Notes under the pieces: generated by a model
The model's database searches: none
Told to the model about the DNA's origin: nothing
The model's input: the letters and a program-made list of their open reading frames with translations, nothing else
Assembly (NCBI RefSeq): GCF_009739905.1
Contig: NZ_CP034279.1
Location: 4,340,001 to 4,404,000 of the forward strand
Direction of reading: 5' to 3'
DNA length: 64,000 bases
Source of the DNA: Streptomyces ficellus
GTDB taxonomy: Bacteria > Actinomycetota > Actinomycetes > Streptomycetales > Streptomycetaceae
Shown here: positions 43,742 through 51,258 of the stretch, in pieces
Layout: each line of letters opens with the position of its first letter
Position numbering within the stretch: position 1 is the first letter of the stretch
Made by a program: the position numbers and the translations under genes

Positions 43742-44995
43742 GTGAGCGACCCGAACACCCCGCCCGAACTCTTCACCTGGGAGTTCGCGACCGACCCGTA
43801 CCCCGCCTACGCCTGGCTGCGCGAGCACGCGCCCGTGCACCGCACCAGGCTGCCCAGCGGGGTCGAGGCCTGGCTGGTGACGCGGTACGCGGACGCCCGG
43901 CAGGCGCTGGCCGACCAGCGGCTGAGCAAGAACCCCGCCCATCACGACGAGCCCGCGCACGCCAAGGGCAAGACCGGCATCCCCGGCGAGCGCAAGGCCG
44001 AGCTGATGACGCACCTGCTCAACATCGACCCGCCGGACCACACCCGGCTGCGCCGGCTGGTGTCCAAGGCGTTCACACCGCGGCGCGTCGCCGAGTTCGC
44101 CCCGCGCGTGCAGGAGCTGACCGACGGGCTGATCGACAACTTCGTCACAAAGGGGAGCGCGGACCTCATCCACGACTTCGCCTTCCCGCTCCCCATTTAC
44201 GCCATTTGCGACATGCTGGGCGTGCCGCGCGAGGACCAGGACGACTTCCGCGACTGGGCCGGGATGATGATCCGGCACGGGGGAGGCCCGCGGGGCGGGG
44301 TCGCGCGGTCGGTGAAGAAGATGCGCGGGTACCTCGCCGAGCTGATCCACCGCAAGCGGGACGAACCGGGCGACGACCTCATCTCGGGACTCATCCGGGC
44401 CTCCGACCACGGCGAGCACCTCACCGAGAACGAGGCCGCCGCGATGGCGTTCATCCTCCTCTTCGCGGGTTTCGAGACCACCGTGAACCTGATCGGGAAC
44501 GGGGTGTACGCGCTGCTGCGCAACCCCGGACAGCGCGAGCGCCTCCAGGCGTCCCTGGCCACCGGCGAGCGCGGGCTGCTGGAGACCGGGGTGGAGGAAC
44601 TGCTGCGCTACGACGGGCCGGTGGAGCTGGCGACGTGGCGGTTCGCGACCGAGCCGCTCACCCTCGGCGGCGAGCGGATCGCCGCCGGCGACCCCGTGCT
44701 CGTCGTCCTCGCCGCGGCCGACCGGGACCCGGAGCGGTTCGGCGAGCCGGACACGCTCGACCTGGCGCGGCGCGACAACCAGCACCTGGGGTACGGGCAC
44801 GGCATCCACTACTGCCTCGGCGCGCCGCTCGCCCGGCTGGAGGGGCAGACCGCGCTCGCCACGCTGCTGACCCGGTTGCCCGATCTGAGCCTTGCGGTGG
44901 ATCCGGCCGATTTGCGGTGGCGTGGTGGGCTCATTATGCGTGGACTGCGTACGCTCCCCGTCGAGTTCACCCCTTTTGGGGCCGATATCCACTGA
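43742..44995 (+). CDS. cytochrome P450, CYP107-like
   Basis: 417 residues. Heme-binding loop GHGIHYCLGAPLAR (Cys ligand ~357), I-helix oxygen-activation motif LLFAGFETTVN (Glu-Thr pair), and K-helix EELLRY are all present. The position next to the rpf genes and mazG corresponds, as I recall, to CYP107U1 of S. coelicolor, reported to matter for sporulation; the orthology is inferred. No ferredoxin gene is adjacent. GTG 43742 follows the mazG stop closely, suggesting co-transcription. Confidence 0.9.
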   Translation: MSDPNTPPELFTWEFATDPYPAYAWLREHAPVHRTRLPSGVEAWLVTRYADARQALADQRLSKNPAHHDEPAHAKGKTGIPGERKAELMTHLLNIDPPDHTRLRRLVSKAFTPRRVAEFAPRVQELTDGLIDNFVTKGSADLIHDFAFPLPIYAICDMLGVPREDQDDFRDWAGMMIRHGGGPRGGVARSVKKMRGYLAELIHRKRDEPGDDLISGLIRASDHGEHLTENEAAAMAFILLFAGFETTVNLIGNGVYALLRNPGQRERLQASLATGERGLLETGVEELLRYDGPVELATWRFATEPLTLGGERIAAGDPVLVVLAAADRDPERFGEPDTLDLARRDNQHLGYGHGIHYCLGAPLARLEGQTALATLLTRLPDLSLAVDPADLRWRGGLIMRGLRTLPVEFTPFGADIH

Positions 44996-45041
44996 CGGTG
45001 CGTCAGGTCTGTGATATTCGCGTGATCTGTAGTGCATCGAC

Positions 45042-45071
45042 TTGTGACTGACGTTCGAATGCCGCTACGTT
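45042..45071 (+). promoter_or_regulatory. candidate rpfC promoter
   Basis: TTGTGA (45042-45047) and TACGTT (45066-45071) with 18-base spacing, 38 bases before the rpfC start. It matches the spacing and style of the rpfA candidate promoter (TTGAAC-N18-TACGGT). Confidence 0.5.
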
Positions 45072-45109
45072 CACCGTCACCTCAGCAGTCACGCGAAAGG
45101 CAGCACCGC

Positions 45110-46111
45110 ATGCGCTCCGGGAACGGCCGGCACCGACGACCCCGTCAAGCCCCCGCCATCGTCGTCGCGGCAGGGGTGACCGGATCCGCCATCGCGCTCC
45201 CGCTGCTCGGCGCGGGCTCCGCGTCGGCGGCCGACGCCGCCACGTGGGACCGCGTCGCCGAGTGCGAGTCCGGCGGCATGTGGAGCGCCGACCTCGGCAA
45301 CGGCTTCTACGGCGGCCTCCAGATGTCCCAGGAGACCTGGGAGTCGTACGGCGGCCTCACCCACGCCGCACGCCCCGACCTCGCCAGCCGCACCGCCCAG
45401 ATCGCCGTCGCCGAGAAGGTGTACGCGGCGACCGGCGTCAAGGCGTGGGAGACCTGCGCGCCCATCGCCGGGCTCGGCGGCGCCGCCGGGTCCACCACGG
45501 CCGACCCCACCGCGCCGTCCGCCGGCGCCACCGAGGCGGCTCCCGAGGCGTCCGACCCGACCGAGACGCTCGAGGGCCCGGACGCGCCCGCGGCCCCGCG
45601 GCCGTCGGACGACCCGGTCGGGTCGCTCCTGCCCGGGCAGCCCGAACCCTCGGCGCCCGCCACCCCGCAGAGCCCCGCGCCCGGCACCGGCAAGCACCGT
45701 GGCGAGGCCGCCAAGGAAGAGACGCCGGGCACGGAGCCCGCCGCCCCCGCCACCCCCGGCGCCCCGGCCTCCAGCACGCCCGCCACGCCCGCCGAGCCCG
45801 CCGCTCCGGCCGCCTCCGGGGACGGCAGCACCGCCACCCCCACCGCGCCCACCGAGCCCGGCAATTCGGGCAACGGCCGCGAAGCGGACGGCCACCCCTC
45901 GCGGGGCGACGGCGCTTCGCGCGACCCGGGCAGCGTCGAGCCCGGCGCGTACACGGTGCGCCCCGGCGACAACCTCTGGACCATCGCGGACGAGAACGAG
46001 GTCCCGGGCGGCTGGCCGGCGCTCTACGAGGCCAACAAGGACGCCGTCGGCGGCGACCCGGACCTCATCGTCCCCGGTCAGAGCCTGGAACTGACGGCGG
46101 ATCAGCCGTAA
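45110..46111 (+). CDS. rpfC: resuscitation-promoting factor with LysM domain
   Basis: 333 residues. A signal peptide ends after ASA (~residue 40). The Rpf lysozyme/transglycosylase-like domain follows (WDRVAECESGGMWSADLGNG; catalytic Glu53), then a ~190-residue Pro/Ala/Thr/Ser linker, and a C-terminal LysM (YTVRPGDNLWTIADENEVPG) that binds peptidoglycan. Rpf enzymes cleave cell-wall glycan during spore germination. ATG 45110 with AAAGG upstream. It is followed by rpfA; the symbol follows the S. coelicolor order and is an inference. Confidence 0.85.
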   Translation: MRSGNGRHRRPRQAPAIVVAAGVTGSAIALPLLGAGSASAADAATWDRVAECESGGMWSADLGNGFYGGLQMSQETWESYGGLTHAARPDLASRTAQIAVAEKVYAATGVKAWETCAPIAGLGGAAGSTTADPTAPSAGATEAAPEASDPTETLEGPDAPAAPRPSDDPVGSLLPGQPEPSAPATPQSPAPGTGKHRGEAAKEETPGTEPAAPATPGAPASSTPATPAEPAAPAASGDGSTATPTAPTEPGNSGNGREADGHPSRGDGASRDPGSVEPGAYTVRPGDNLWTIADENEVPGGWPALYEANKDAVGGDPDLIVPGQSLELTADQP

Positions 46112-46132
46112 GTATCAGACTGTATGTCCGCT

Positions 46133-46177
46133 TCTGCGCCAGTGAGATATGAATCTCTTCGGCCTCGTTGGCGCAGA
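46133..46177 (+). terminator. hairpin after rpfC
   Basis: TCTGCGCCA (46133-46141) pairs with TGGCGCAGA (46169-46177); an inner GAGAT/ATCTC-type stem lies in the loop. It starts 21 bases after the rpfC stop. Confidence 0.55.
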
Positions 46178-46269
46178 GCGGTGGACCGAATCGCACAATC
46201 CGCCCTTCACCTGCGTAAACGCCCGTCAAGGCGAGGTCTGTAAGGGCTGATTGACCCGGATGTCCGTCT

Positions 46270-46299
46270 TTGAACTTCGGGGACGTCTGTGTCTACGGT
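46270..46299 (+). promoter_or_regulatory. candidate rpfA promoter
   Basis: TTGAAC (46270-46275), 18-base spacer, TACGGT (46294-46299). Transcription would begin near 46306, giving a ~245-base leader that contains the whole riboswitch. Confidence 0.6.
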
Positions 46300-46329
46300 C
46301 GTGACCGCTCGCCACCGCGGGCCCCATCG

Positions 46330-46536
46330 ACCGGAACGCCGAATCCTGCCGCCGGCCGACGGGAACAGTCGTCGCGTCACGCGCCGAAGGCAGGAGCGGG
46401 GGACCCAAGGTAAGTGCCGGGCCCGGGCCATGGAGACATGGCGCGGAACCGGCTTGGGGTGAAGCCGCGCGCACGGAAGGTGCCGCGCGGCCGGGCAGCT
46501 CACGCCCGAACCCGACAGCTCACCTCGCAGGCGTCG
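46330..46536 (+). ncRNA. c-di-AMP riboswitch (ydaO-yuaA type) upstream of rpfA
   Basis: The leader contains the conserved blocks of the ydaO class in order: CGCCGAATCCTGCC, GGCAGGAGCGGGGGACCCA, TTGGGGTGAAGCCG, and CGAACCCGACAGCTCACCTC followed by GCAGGCG. The closing stem can form between ACGCC (46336-46340) and GGCGT (46530-46534). In S. coelicolor such an element ahead of rpfA lowers expression when c-di-AMP is abundant, linking wall remodelling and osmotic signalling. The GAGGAG ribosome site begins a few bases after the switch. Confidence 0.92.
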
Positions 46537-46551
46537 GTGAGGAGATGTCCC

Positions 46552-47238
46552 ATGCTGTTTTCCGGCAAGGCCAAGCACCGTCGCCCCTCCAAGGCCGTCC
46601 GATTCGCCGCGTTCGCCGGCATCACCGGTGCCGCCGTCGCCGCCCCGCTGATGGGCGCCACGACCGCCTCCGCCGCCACCACCGCCGAGTGGGACCAGGT
46701 CGCGCAGTGCGAGTCCGGCGGCGACTGGTCCATCAACACCGGCAACGGCTACTACGGCGGCCTGCAGTTCTCGGCCTCCACCTGGGCCGCGTACGGCGGC
46801 ACGGCCTACGCCCAGACGGCCGACCAGGCCTCCAAGGCCCAGCAGATCGAGATCGGCGAGAAGGTCCTCGCGGGCCAGGGCAAGGGTGCCTGGCCGAGCT
46901 GCGGCGTCGGCCTGTCCAACGCCGCCAACGACGGCGCCGCCGCCGAGCCCGCCCAGCCGAAGGTGGAGCGCGAGGCCGAGCAGCCCACCACGCGCAGCGA
47001 GCAGCGCACCGCGCCGAAGGCCGAGGAGAAGGCCGCGCCGAAGACCGTCACCACCCCGACCGGCAAGAAGGTCGAGAAGGGCGACGGCGAGTACAAGGTG
47101 AAGGCCGGCGACACCCTCAGCACCATCGCCGCCGACAAGAAGGTCGCCGGCGGCTGGGAGAAGCTGTTCGAGCTGAACAAGGACATCGTCGACGACGCCG
47201 ACCTGATCTACGTGGGCCAGCAGCTCCACCTGAGCTGA
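46552..47238 (+). CDS. rpfA: resuscitation-promoting factor A with LysM domain
   Basis: 228 residues. Signal peptide to ASA (~residue 41), Rpf catalytic domain (EWDQVAQCESGGDWSINTGN, with the catalytic Glu in CESGG), a charged Glu/Lys/Pro linker, and C-terminal LysM (YKVKAGDTLSTIAADKKVAG). Shorter linker than RpfC. It is a secreted peptidoglycan hydrolase active at germination. ATG 46552 follows GAGGAG with 7-base spacing; an out-of-frame ATG at 46545 overlaps that site. Regulated by the c-di-AMP riboswitch in its leader. Confidence 0.93.
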   Translation: MLFSGKAKHRRPSKAVRFAAFAGITGAAVAAPLMGATTASAATTAEWDQVAQCESGGDWSINTGNGYYGGLQFSASTWAAYGGTAYAQTADQASKAQQIEIGEKVLAGQGKGAWPSCGVGLSNAANDGAAAEPAQPKVEREAEQPTTRSEQRTAPKAEEKAAPKTVTTPTGKKVEKGDGEYKVKAGDTLSTIAADKKVAGGWEKLFELNKDIVDDADLIYVGQQLHLS

Positions 47239-47253
47239 CCCCCGGCGGGACCA

Positions 47254-47299
47254 CCCCGGCCCGGCGCGTCCTTCCCCCGCGCGCCGGGCCGGGGCTTTT
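47254..47299 (+). terminator. rpfA terminator
   Basis: Perfect 15-bp stem (CCCCGGCCCGGCGCG at 47254-47268 with its complement at 47280-47294), followed by CTTTTC. Starts 15 bases after the rpfA stop. Confidence 0.9.
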
Positions 47300-47561
47300 C
47301 CGCGACCGGCCCGGCCGGGCCCACCGGCCCGAGCGGCCCAACTGGGGCGCACCCCTGAGCGGGCCCCCGCACACCGAGGCTACCGGCCGGTAAGTTTCGC
47401 GGTGTTCTGTCCGTAATGCGGCCTGGTGAACGCTTTTTCGTCCCAGGAGGCGGGCGTCGGCCGGTACCGGCTCCCCGGCCGGTTAGGCTCTTGCCGCAAG
47501 GCCAAAGAGACCCTGCACCGCACGCGTCACATTTTGCGTCACATCCCAGAAGGAGATGCTC
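47300..47561 (+). promoter_or_regulatory. eno leader and promoter region
   Basis: 262 bases with no gene. A TAGGCT -10 candidate lies near 47485-47490. Close to the gene, GCGTCACAT occurs twice, at 47524-47532 and 47536-47544 (12-base period), directly ahead of the AAGGAG ribosome site. No riboswitch recognised. Confidence 0.4.
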
Positions 47562-48842
47562 GTGCCGTCCATCGACGTCGTCGTAGCCCGGGAAATCCTG
47601 GACTCCCGAGGCAACCCCACGGTCGAGGTCGAGGTCGGCCTCGACGACGGCAGCACCGGCCGTGCTGCCGTCCCGTCCGGTGCCTCCACCGGAGCGTTCG
47701 AGGCCCTCGAGCTCCGCGACGGTGACAAGGACCGCTACCTCGGCAAGGGTGTCGAGAAGGCCGTCCTCGCCGTCATCGAGCAGATCGGCCCGGAGCTCGT
47801 CGGCTACGACGCCACCGAGCAGCGGCTGATCGACCAGGCGATGTTCGACCTGGACGCCACGCCGGACAAGTCGTCGCTCGGCGCCAACGCCATCCTCGGC
47901 GTCTCCCTCGCCGTCGCGCACGCCGCCTCCGAGGCGTCCGACCTGCCGCTCTTCCGCTACCTCGGCGGCCCGAACGCGCACCTGCTGCCCGTTCCGATGA
48001 TGAACATCCTCAACGGCGGCTCGCACGCCGACTCCAACGTGGACATCCAGGAGTTCATGATCGCGCCGATCGGCGCCGAGTCCTTCTCCGAGGCCCTGCG
48101 CTGGGGCGCCGAGGTCTACCACACCCTGAAGAAGGTCCTGAAGGAGAAGGGCCTCTCCACGGGCCTGGGCGACGAGGGCGGCTTCGCCCCGAACCTCGAC
48201 TCCAACCGCGCCGCCCTCGACCTCATCCTCGAGGCCATCAAGCAGGCCGGCTACGCCCCGGGCAAGGACATCGCCCTGGCGCTCGACGTCGCCGCGTCCG
48301 AGTTCTACAAGGACGGCTCGTACGAGTTCGAGGGCAAGTCCCGCTCGGCCGCCGAGATGACGGACTACTACGCCGAGCTGGTCGAGGCGTACCCGCTGGT
48401 CTCCATCGAGGACCCGCTGTTCGAGGACGACTGGGACGGCTGGAAGACCATCACCGACAAGCTGGGCGCCAAGGTCCAGCTCGTGGGCGACGACCTGTTC
48501 GTCACCAACCCGGAGCGCCTGGCCCGCGGCATCGACGAGAACGCCGCCAACGCGCTGCTGGTCAAGGTCAACCAGATCGGTTCGCTCACCGAGACCCTGG
48601 ACGCCGTCGAGCTGGCCCAGCGCAACGGCTTCAAGTGCATGATGTCGCACCGCTCCGGCGAGACCGAGGACGTCACCATCGCCGACCTGGCCGTCGCCAC
48701 CAACTGCGGCCAGATCAAGACCGGCGCCCCGGCCCGCTCCGAGCGCGTCGCCAAGTACAACCAGCTGCTGCGCATCGAGGAGATCCTCGACGACGCGGCC
48801 GTGTACGCGGGCCGCTCGGCCTTCCCGCGCTTCAAGGGCTGA
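47562..48842 (+). CDS. eno: enolase
   Basis: Eno converts 2-phosphoglycerate to PEP in glycolysis. The 426-residue protein has AREILDSRGNPTVEVEV at the start, GDEGGFAPNL, the metal ligands in ALDVAASEF, EDPLFEDDWDGW and GDDLFVTN, and the catalytic-Lys strand LLVKVNQIGSLTET plus SHRSGETED. GTG 47562 is 6-7 bases from AAGGAG and gives the standard MPSIDVVVAREI start; the in-frame ATG two codons upstream overlaps the ribosome site. Genomic position before divIC is conserved in Gram-positives. Confidence 0.97.
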   Translation: MPSIDVVVAREILDSRGNPTVEVEVGLDDGSTGRAAVPSGASTGAFEALELRDGDKDRYLGKGVEKAVLAVIEQIGPELVGYDATEQRLIDQAMFDLDATPDKSSLGANAILGVSLAVAHAASEASDLPLFRYLGGPNAHLLPVPMMNILNGGSHADSNVDIQEFMIAPIGAESFSEALRWGAEVYHTLKKVLKEKGLSTGLGDEGGFAPNLDSNRAALDLILEAIKQAGYAPGKDIALALDVAASEFYKDGSYEFEGKSRSAAEMTDYYAELVEAYPLVSIEDPLFEDDWDGWKTITDKLGAKVQLVGDDLFVTNPERLARGIDENAANALLVKVNQIGSLTETLDAVELAQRNGFKCMMSHRSGETEDVTIADLAVATNCGQIKTGAPARSERVAKYNQLLRIEEILDDAAVYAGRSAFPRFKG

Positions 48843-48860
48843 TCTTCCGCGGCAGCCTCC

Positions 48861-48903
48861 GTACGTCCCCGGCCACGGTCCCGTACCGTGTCCGGGGACG
48901 TAC
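48861..48903 (+). terminator. eno terminator
   Basis: 43-base hairpin: outer 12-bp stem GTACGTCCCCGG/CCGGGGACGTAC, one C/T mismatch, inner 6-bp stem CACGGT/ACCGTG, loop CCCGT. Begins 18 bases after the eno stop. Confidence 0.85.
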
Positions 48904-48937
48904 GTACGTAACGGGCAAGGGGAGGCGGGTACAACAC

Positions 48938-49408
48938 ATGGCCCGGGACCGGTTCTCCACCGCGACCAGGCTGCGGCTGCTCGGCGAGCAGACCGCCGCC
49001 CGTGTCTACCGCTCCCAGACCCGCCGGCAGGCCCGCCGCTCCCGGCTCACCGGCCGCGCGGCGTTCCTCGCGCTGGTCGTCTGCTCCCTGGTCGTCGCCC
49101 TGGCCTACCCGATGCGCCAATGGGTGTCCCAGCGCGCCGAGATCGCCGACCAGGAACGGCTGGCGGCCGAGGCGAGCGAACGCGTCGAACGGCTGCGCGA
49201 CGAGAAGGCCCGGCTGCGGGACGACGCGTACGTCAAGCGCCTGGCCCGCGAGCACCTGCACTACGTACTCCCCGGGGAGACCGGATACACGGTCATCGAC
49301 CCCGACGCGGTGCGCCAGCGCCGCACCGACCAGGGCGCGGCCGACCGCCCCTGGTACTCCAACCTCTGGGACGGCGTGGACACCGCCGACCGCACCGACC
49401 GCAAGTAG
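48938..49408 (+). CDS. divIC: FtsB/DivIC-family septum formation initiator
   Basis: 156 residues. A basic cytoplasmic N-terminus (RSQTRRQARRSRLTGR) precedes one transmembrane helix (~residues 41-58), then an extracytoplasmic coiled coil (EIADQERLAAEASERVERLR) and the DivIC segment YVKRLAREHLHYVLPGETGY. It forms the FtsL-DivIC-FtsQ divisome complex needed for sporulation septation in Streptomyces. ATG 48938 with AGGGGAGG upstream. First of divIC - DUF501 - ppx, spaced by 14 bases and a 4-base overlap. Confidence 0.9.
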   Translation: MARDRFSTATRLRLLGEQTAARVYRSQTRRQARRSRLTGRAAFLALVVCSLVVALAYPMRQWVSQRAEIADQERLAAEASERVERLRDEKARLRDDAYVKRLAREHLHYVLPGETGYTVIDPDAVRQRRTDQGAADRPWYSNLWDGVDTADRTDRK

Positions 49409-49422
49409 AACCCAAGGCAGGC

Positions 49423-49959
49423 ATGGAAACGCCCCCTCCGCAGACCGAACGCACCGAGCCCACCGAGGCGGACGTCGCGGCGTTCAAGGAACAGCTCGGC
49501 CGTCCGCCGCGCGGCCTGCGCGCCATCGCGCACCGCTGCCCGTGCGGCAACCCCGACGTGGTGGAGACCGCGCCGCGGCTCCCGGACGGTACGCCGTTCC
49601 CGACGACGTACTACCTCACCTGCCCGCGCGCGGCCTCCGCGATCGGCACGCTGGAGGCGAACGGCGTCATGAAGGAGATGACCGAGCGGCTCCAGGCCGA
49701 CCCGGAGCTCGCCGCCGCCTACCGCGCCGCGCACGAGGACTACATCGCCCGCCGTGACGCCATCGAGGTCCTGGAGGGCTTCCCCAGCGCCGGCGGCATG
49801 CCGGACCGCGTGAAGTGCCTGCACGTCCTGGTCGGCCACTCGCTGGCGGCCGGTCCCGGCGTGAACCCGCTGGGCGACGAGGCGATCGCGATGCTGCCGG
49901 AGTGGTGGGCCAAGGGCCCCTGCGTCACGGCCCACCGGGACGAGGAGGCCGGCGCGTGA
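49423..49959 (+). CDS. DUF501 protein
   Basis: 178 residues, cytosolic, conserved in actinobacteria between divIC and ppx. Signature features: FKEQLGRPPRGLRAIAHRCP with CPCGNP, PTTYYLTCPRAASAIGTLEA, the helical MKEMTERLQADPELAAAY, and VKCLHVLVGHSLAAGPGVNP. The Cys pairs could bind metal. Function unknown. ATG 49423; its last codon overlaps the ppx start as GTGA. Confidence 0.88.
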   Translation: METPPPQTERTEPTEADVAAFKEQLGRPPRGLRAIAHRCPCGNPDVVETAPRLPDGTPFPTTYYLTCPRAASAIGTLEANGVMKEMTERLQADPELAAAYRAAHEDYIARRDAIEVLEGFPSAGGMPDRVKCLHVLVGHSLAAGPGVNPLGDEAIAMLPEWWAKGPCVTAHRDEEAGA

Positions 49960-50876
49960 CCCGCGTCGCCGCCGTCGACTGCGGTACGAACTCCATCCGC
50001 CTCCTGGTCGCCGACGTCGACCCCGCCACCGGCGAAGTCACCGACCTCGACCGCCGGATGACGATCGTGCGGCTCGGCCAGGACGTCGACCGCACCGGAC
50101 GGCTCGCGCCCGAGGCGCTGGAGCGCACCTTCGCCGCGTGCCGCGAGTACGCCGCCGTGGTCGAGGAGTACGGGGCGAAGCGGCTGCGGTTCGTGGCGAC
50201 GTCGGCCTCGCGCGACGCCGAGAACCGCGACGACTTCGTCCGGGGCGTGGTGGACATCCTGGGCGTGGAGCCCGAGGTGATCAGCGGTGACCAGGAGGCG
50301 GAGTTCTCCTTCACCGGCGCGACGAACGAGCTGGAGCACTCCTTTGGCGGCGAGTACCTGGTCGTCGACATCGGCGGCGGGTCCACCGAGTTCGTGGTCG
50401 GCCGCACCCACGCGCGGGCGGCCCGGTCGGTCGACATCGGCTGCGTACGGCTGACCGAGCGTCATGTGCGCAGCGACCCGCCCTCCGCGGCGGAGGTGGC
50501 GGCGATCCGCGCCGACATCGAGGCGGCGCTGGACCTTGCGGAGGAGTCGGTCCCGCTGCGGGAGGCGGAGACGCTCGTCGGGCTGGCCGGTTCGGTGACC
50601 ACGGTCGCCGCGATCGCCCTGGGGCTCACCGCGTACGACTCGGCCGCGATCCACCGGTCGCGGATCTCCTACGAGCAGGTCGCCGAGGTCACCGAGCGGC
50701 TGCTGGCGGCGACGCACGACGAGCGCGCCGCCGTCCCGGTGATGCACCCGGGCCGGGTGGACGTCATCGTCGCCGGAGCGCTGGTCCTGCGGGCCGTGAT
50801 GGAGCGCACCGGGGCCCGCGAGGTGGTCGTCTCCGAACACGACATTCTGGACGGAATCGCCCTGTCGCTGGTCTGA
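49956..50876 (+). CDS. ppx: exopolyphosphatase / Ppx-GppA phosphatase
   Basis: 306 residues, ASKHA-fold. Phosphate-binding loops AAVDCGTNSIRLLV (residues 4-17) and VVDIGGGSTEFVVG are intact, as is TSASRDAENRDDFV. Short two-domain form, as in the mycobacterial Ppx1 type, acting on short-chain polyphosphate or (p)ppGpp-related substrates. GTG 49956 overlaps the DUF501 stop. Last gene of the divIC operon; the terminator is at 50953-51018. Confidence 0.9.
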   Translation: MTRVAAVDCGTNSIRLLVADVDPATGEVTDLDRRMTIVRLGQDVDRTGRLAPEALERTFAACREYAAVVEEYGAKRLRFVATSASRDAENRDDFVRGVVDILGVEPEVISGDQEAEFSFTGATNELEHSFGGEYLVVDIGGGSTEFVVGRTHARAARSVDIGCVRLTERHVRSDPPSAAEVAAIRADIEAALDLAEESVPLREAETLVGLAGSVTTVAAIALGLTAYDSAAIHRSRISYEQVAEVTERLLAATHDERAAVPVMHPGRVDVIVAGALVLRAVMERTGAREVVVSEHDILDGIALSLV

Positions 50877-50933
50877 TCCGGGCGCCCCGGACGACCCGTG
50901 GGGCGGCCTGTCGGACAGTCCGTCGGGAAAGTT

Positions 50934-50949
50934 CGTGAAGTTCTTCACA
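50934..50949. promoter_or_regulatory. Rex-operator-like palindrome between ppx and ndh
   Basis: CGTGAAGTTCTTCACA keeps the GTGAA-N4-TTCACA core of the NADH-sensing Rex operator. A type II NADH dehydrogenase gene lies downstream, which is a plausible Rex target. However, it sits 310 bases from the ndh start and upstream of a terminator hairpin, so it may be fortuitous. Confidence 0.35.
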
Positions 50950-50952
50950 AGA

Positions 50953-51018
50953 GAAAGGGCCCTGAGGGGGGTCGGAGAGGGCCGCAAAGGCCTCCGGAGC
51001 CCCTTACAGGGCCCTTTC
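50953..51018 (+). terminator. ppx operon terminator
   Basis: GAAAGGGCCCTG (50953-50964) pairs perfectly with CAGGGCCCTTTC (51007-51018); further G-C and G-U pairs extend into the large loop. Confidence 0.75.
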
Positions 51019-51258
51019 GCAGGTGTGGACGCCATCCTCGTCTGTGTTTCGCAGGCGTGAACTCCGGTGGCGCTCCACGGTTAAAAGGTGCTCGCCGTCC
51101 CAGTTCAACGGGGGTGAACAACGTGTTCCGATACACCGTGGTTCCCCTGCGGCGCCATGACCTCGGTCACGCGGGCCGCGCAGTGTAGCAGAGGTCTCCC
51201 CGGACCTTGTGAAGGGGCGCACGAGCGACCCCCCTCCACCGGGTGGATACTCGATGGC
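51019..51258 (+). promoter_or_regulatory. ndh leader
   Basis: 240 bases with no gene. GTTCA-N7-TGAAC (51103-51119) is an inverted repeat, and TTGTGAA recurs near 51208. A clear -35/-10 pair was not identified. Confidence 0.3.

Larger units (their letters stand above)
46112..46551. other. rpfC-rpfA intergenic region
   Basis: 440 bases without a gene. In order: a hairpin after rpfC (46133-46177), a promoter-like pair (46270-46299), a ydaO-type riboswitch (about 46330-46536), and the GAGGAG ribosome site just before rpfA. Confidence 0.8.

Noticed and set aside
41987..45037. Long minus-strand open frame across surA-like, mazG and P450 genes
   Set aside because: Antisense to three well-supported genes with intact motifs.
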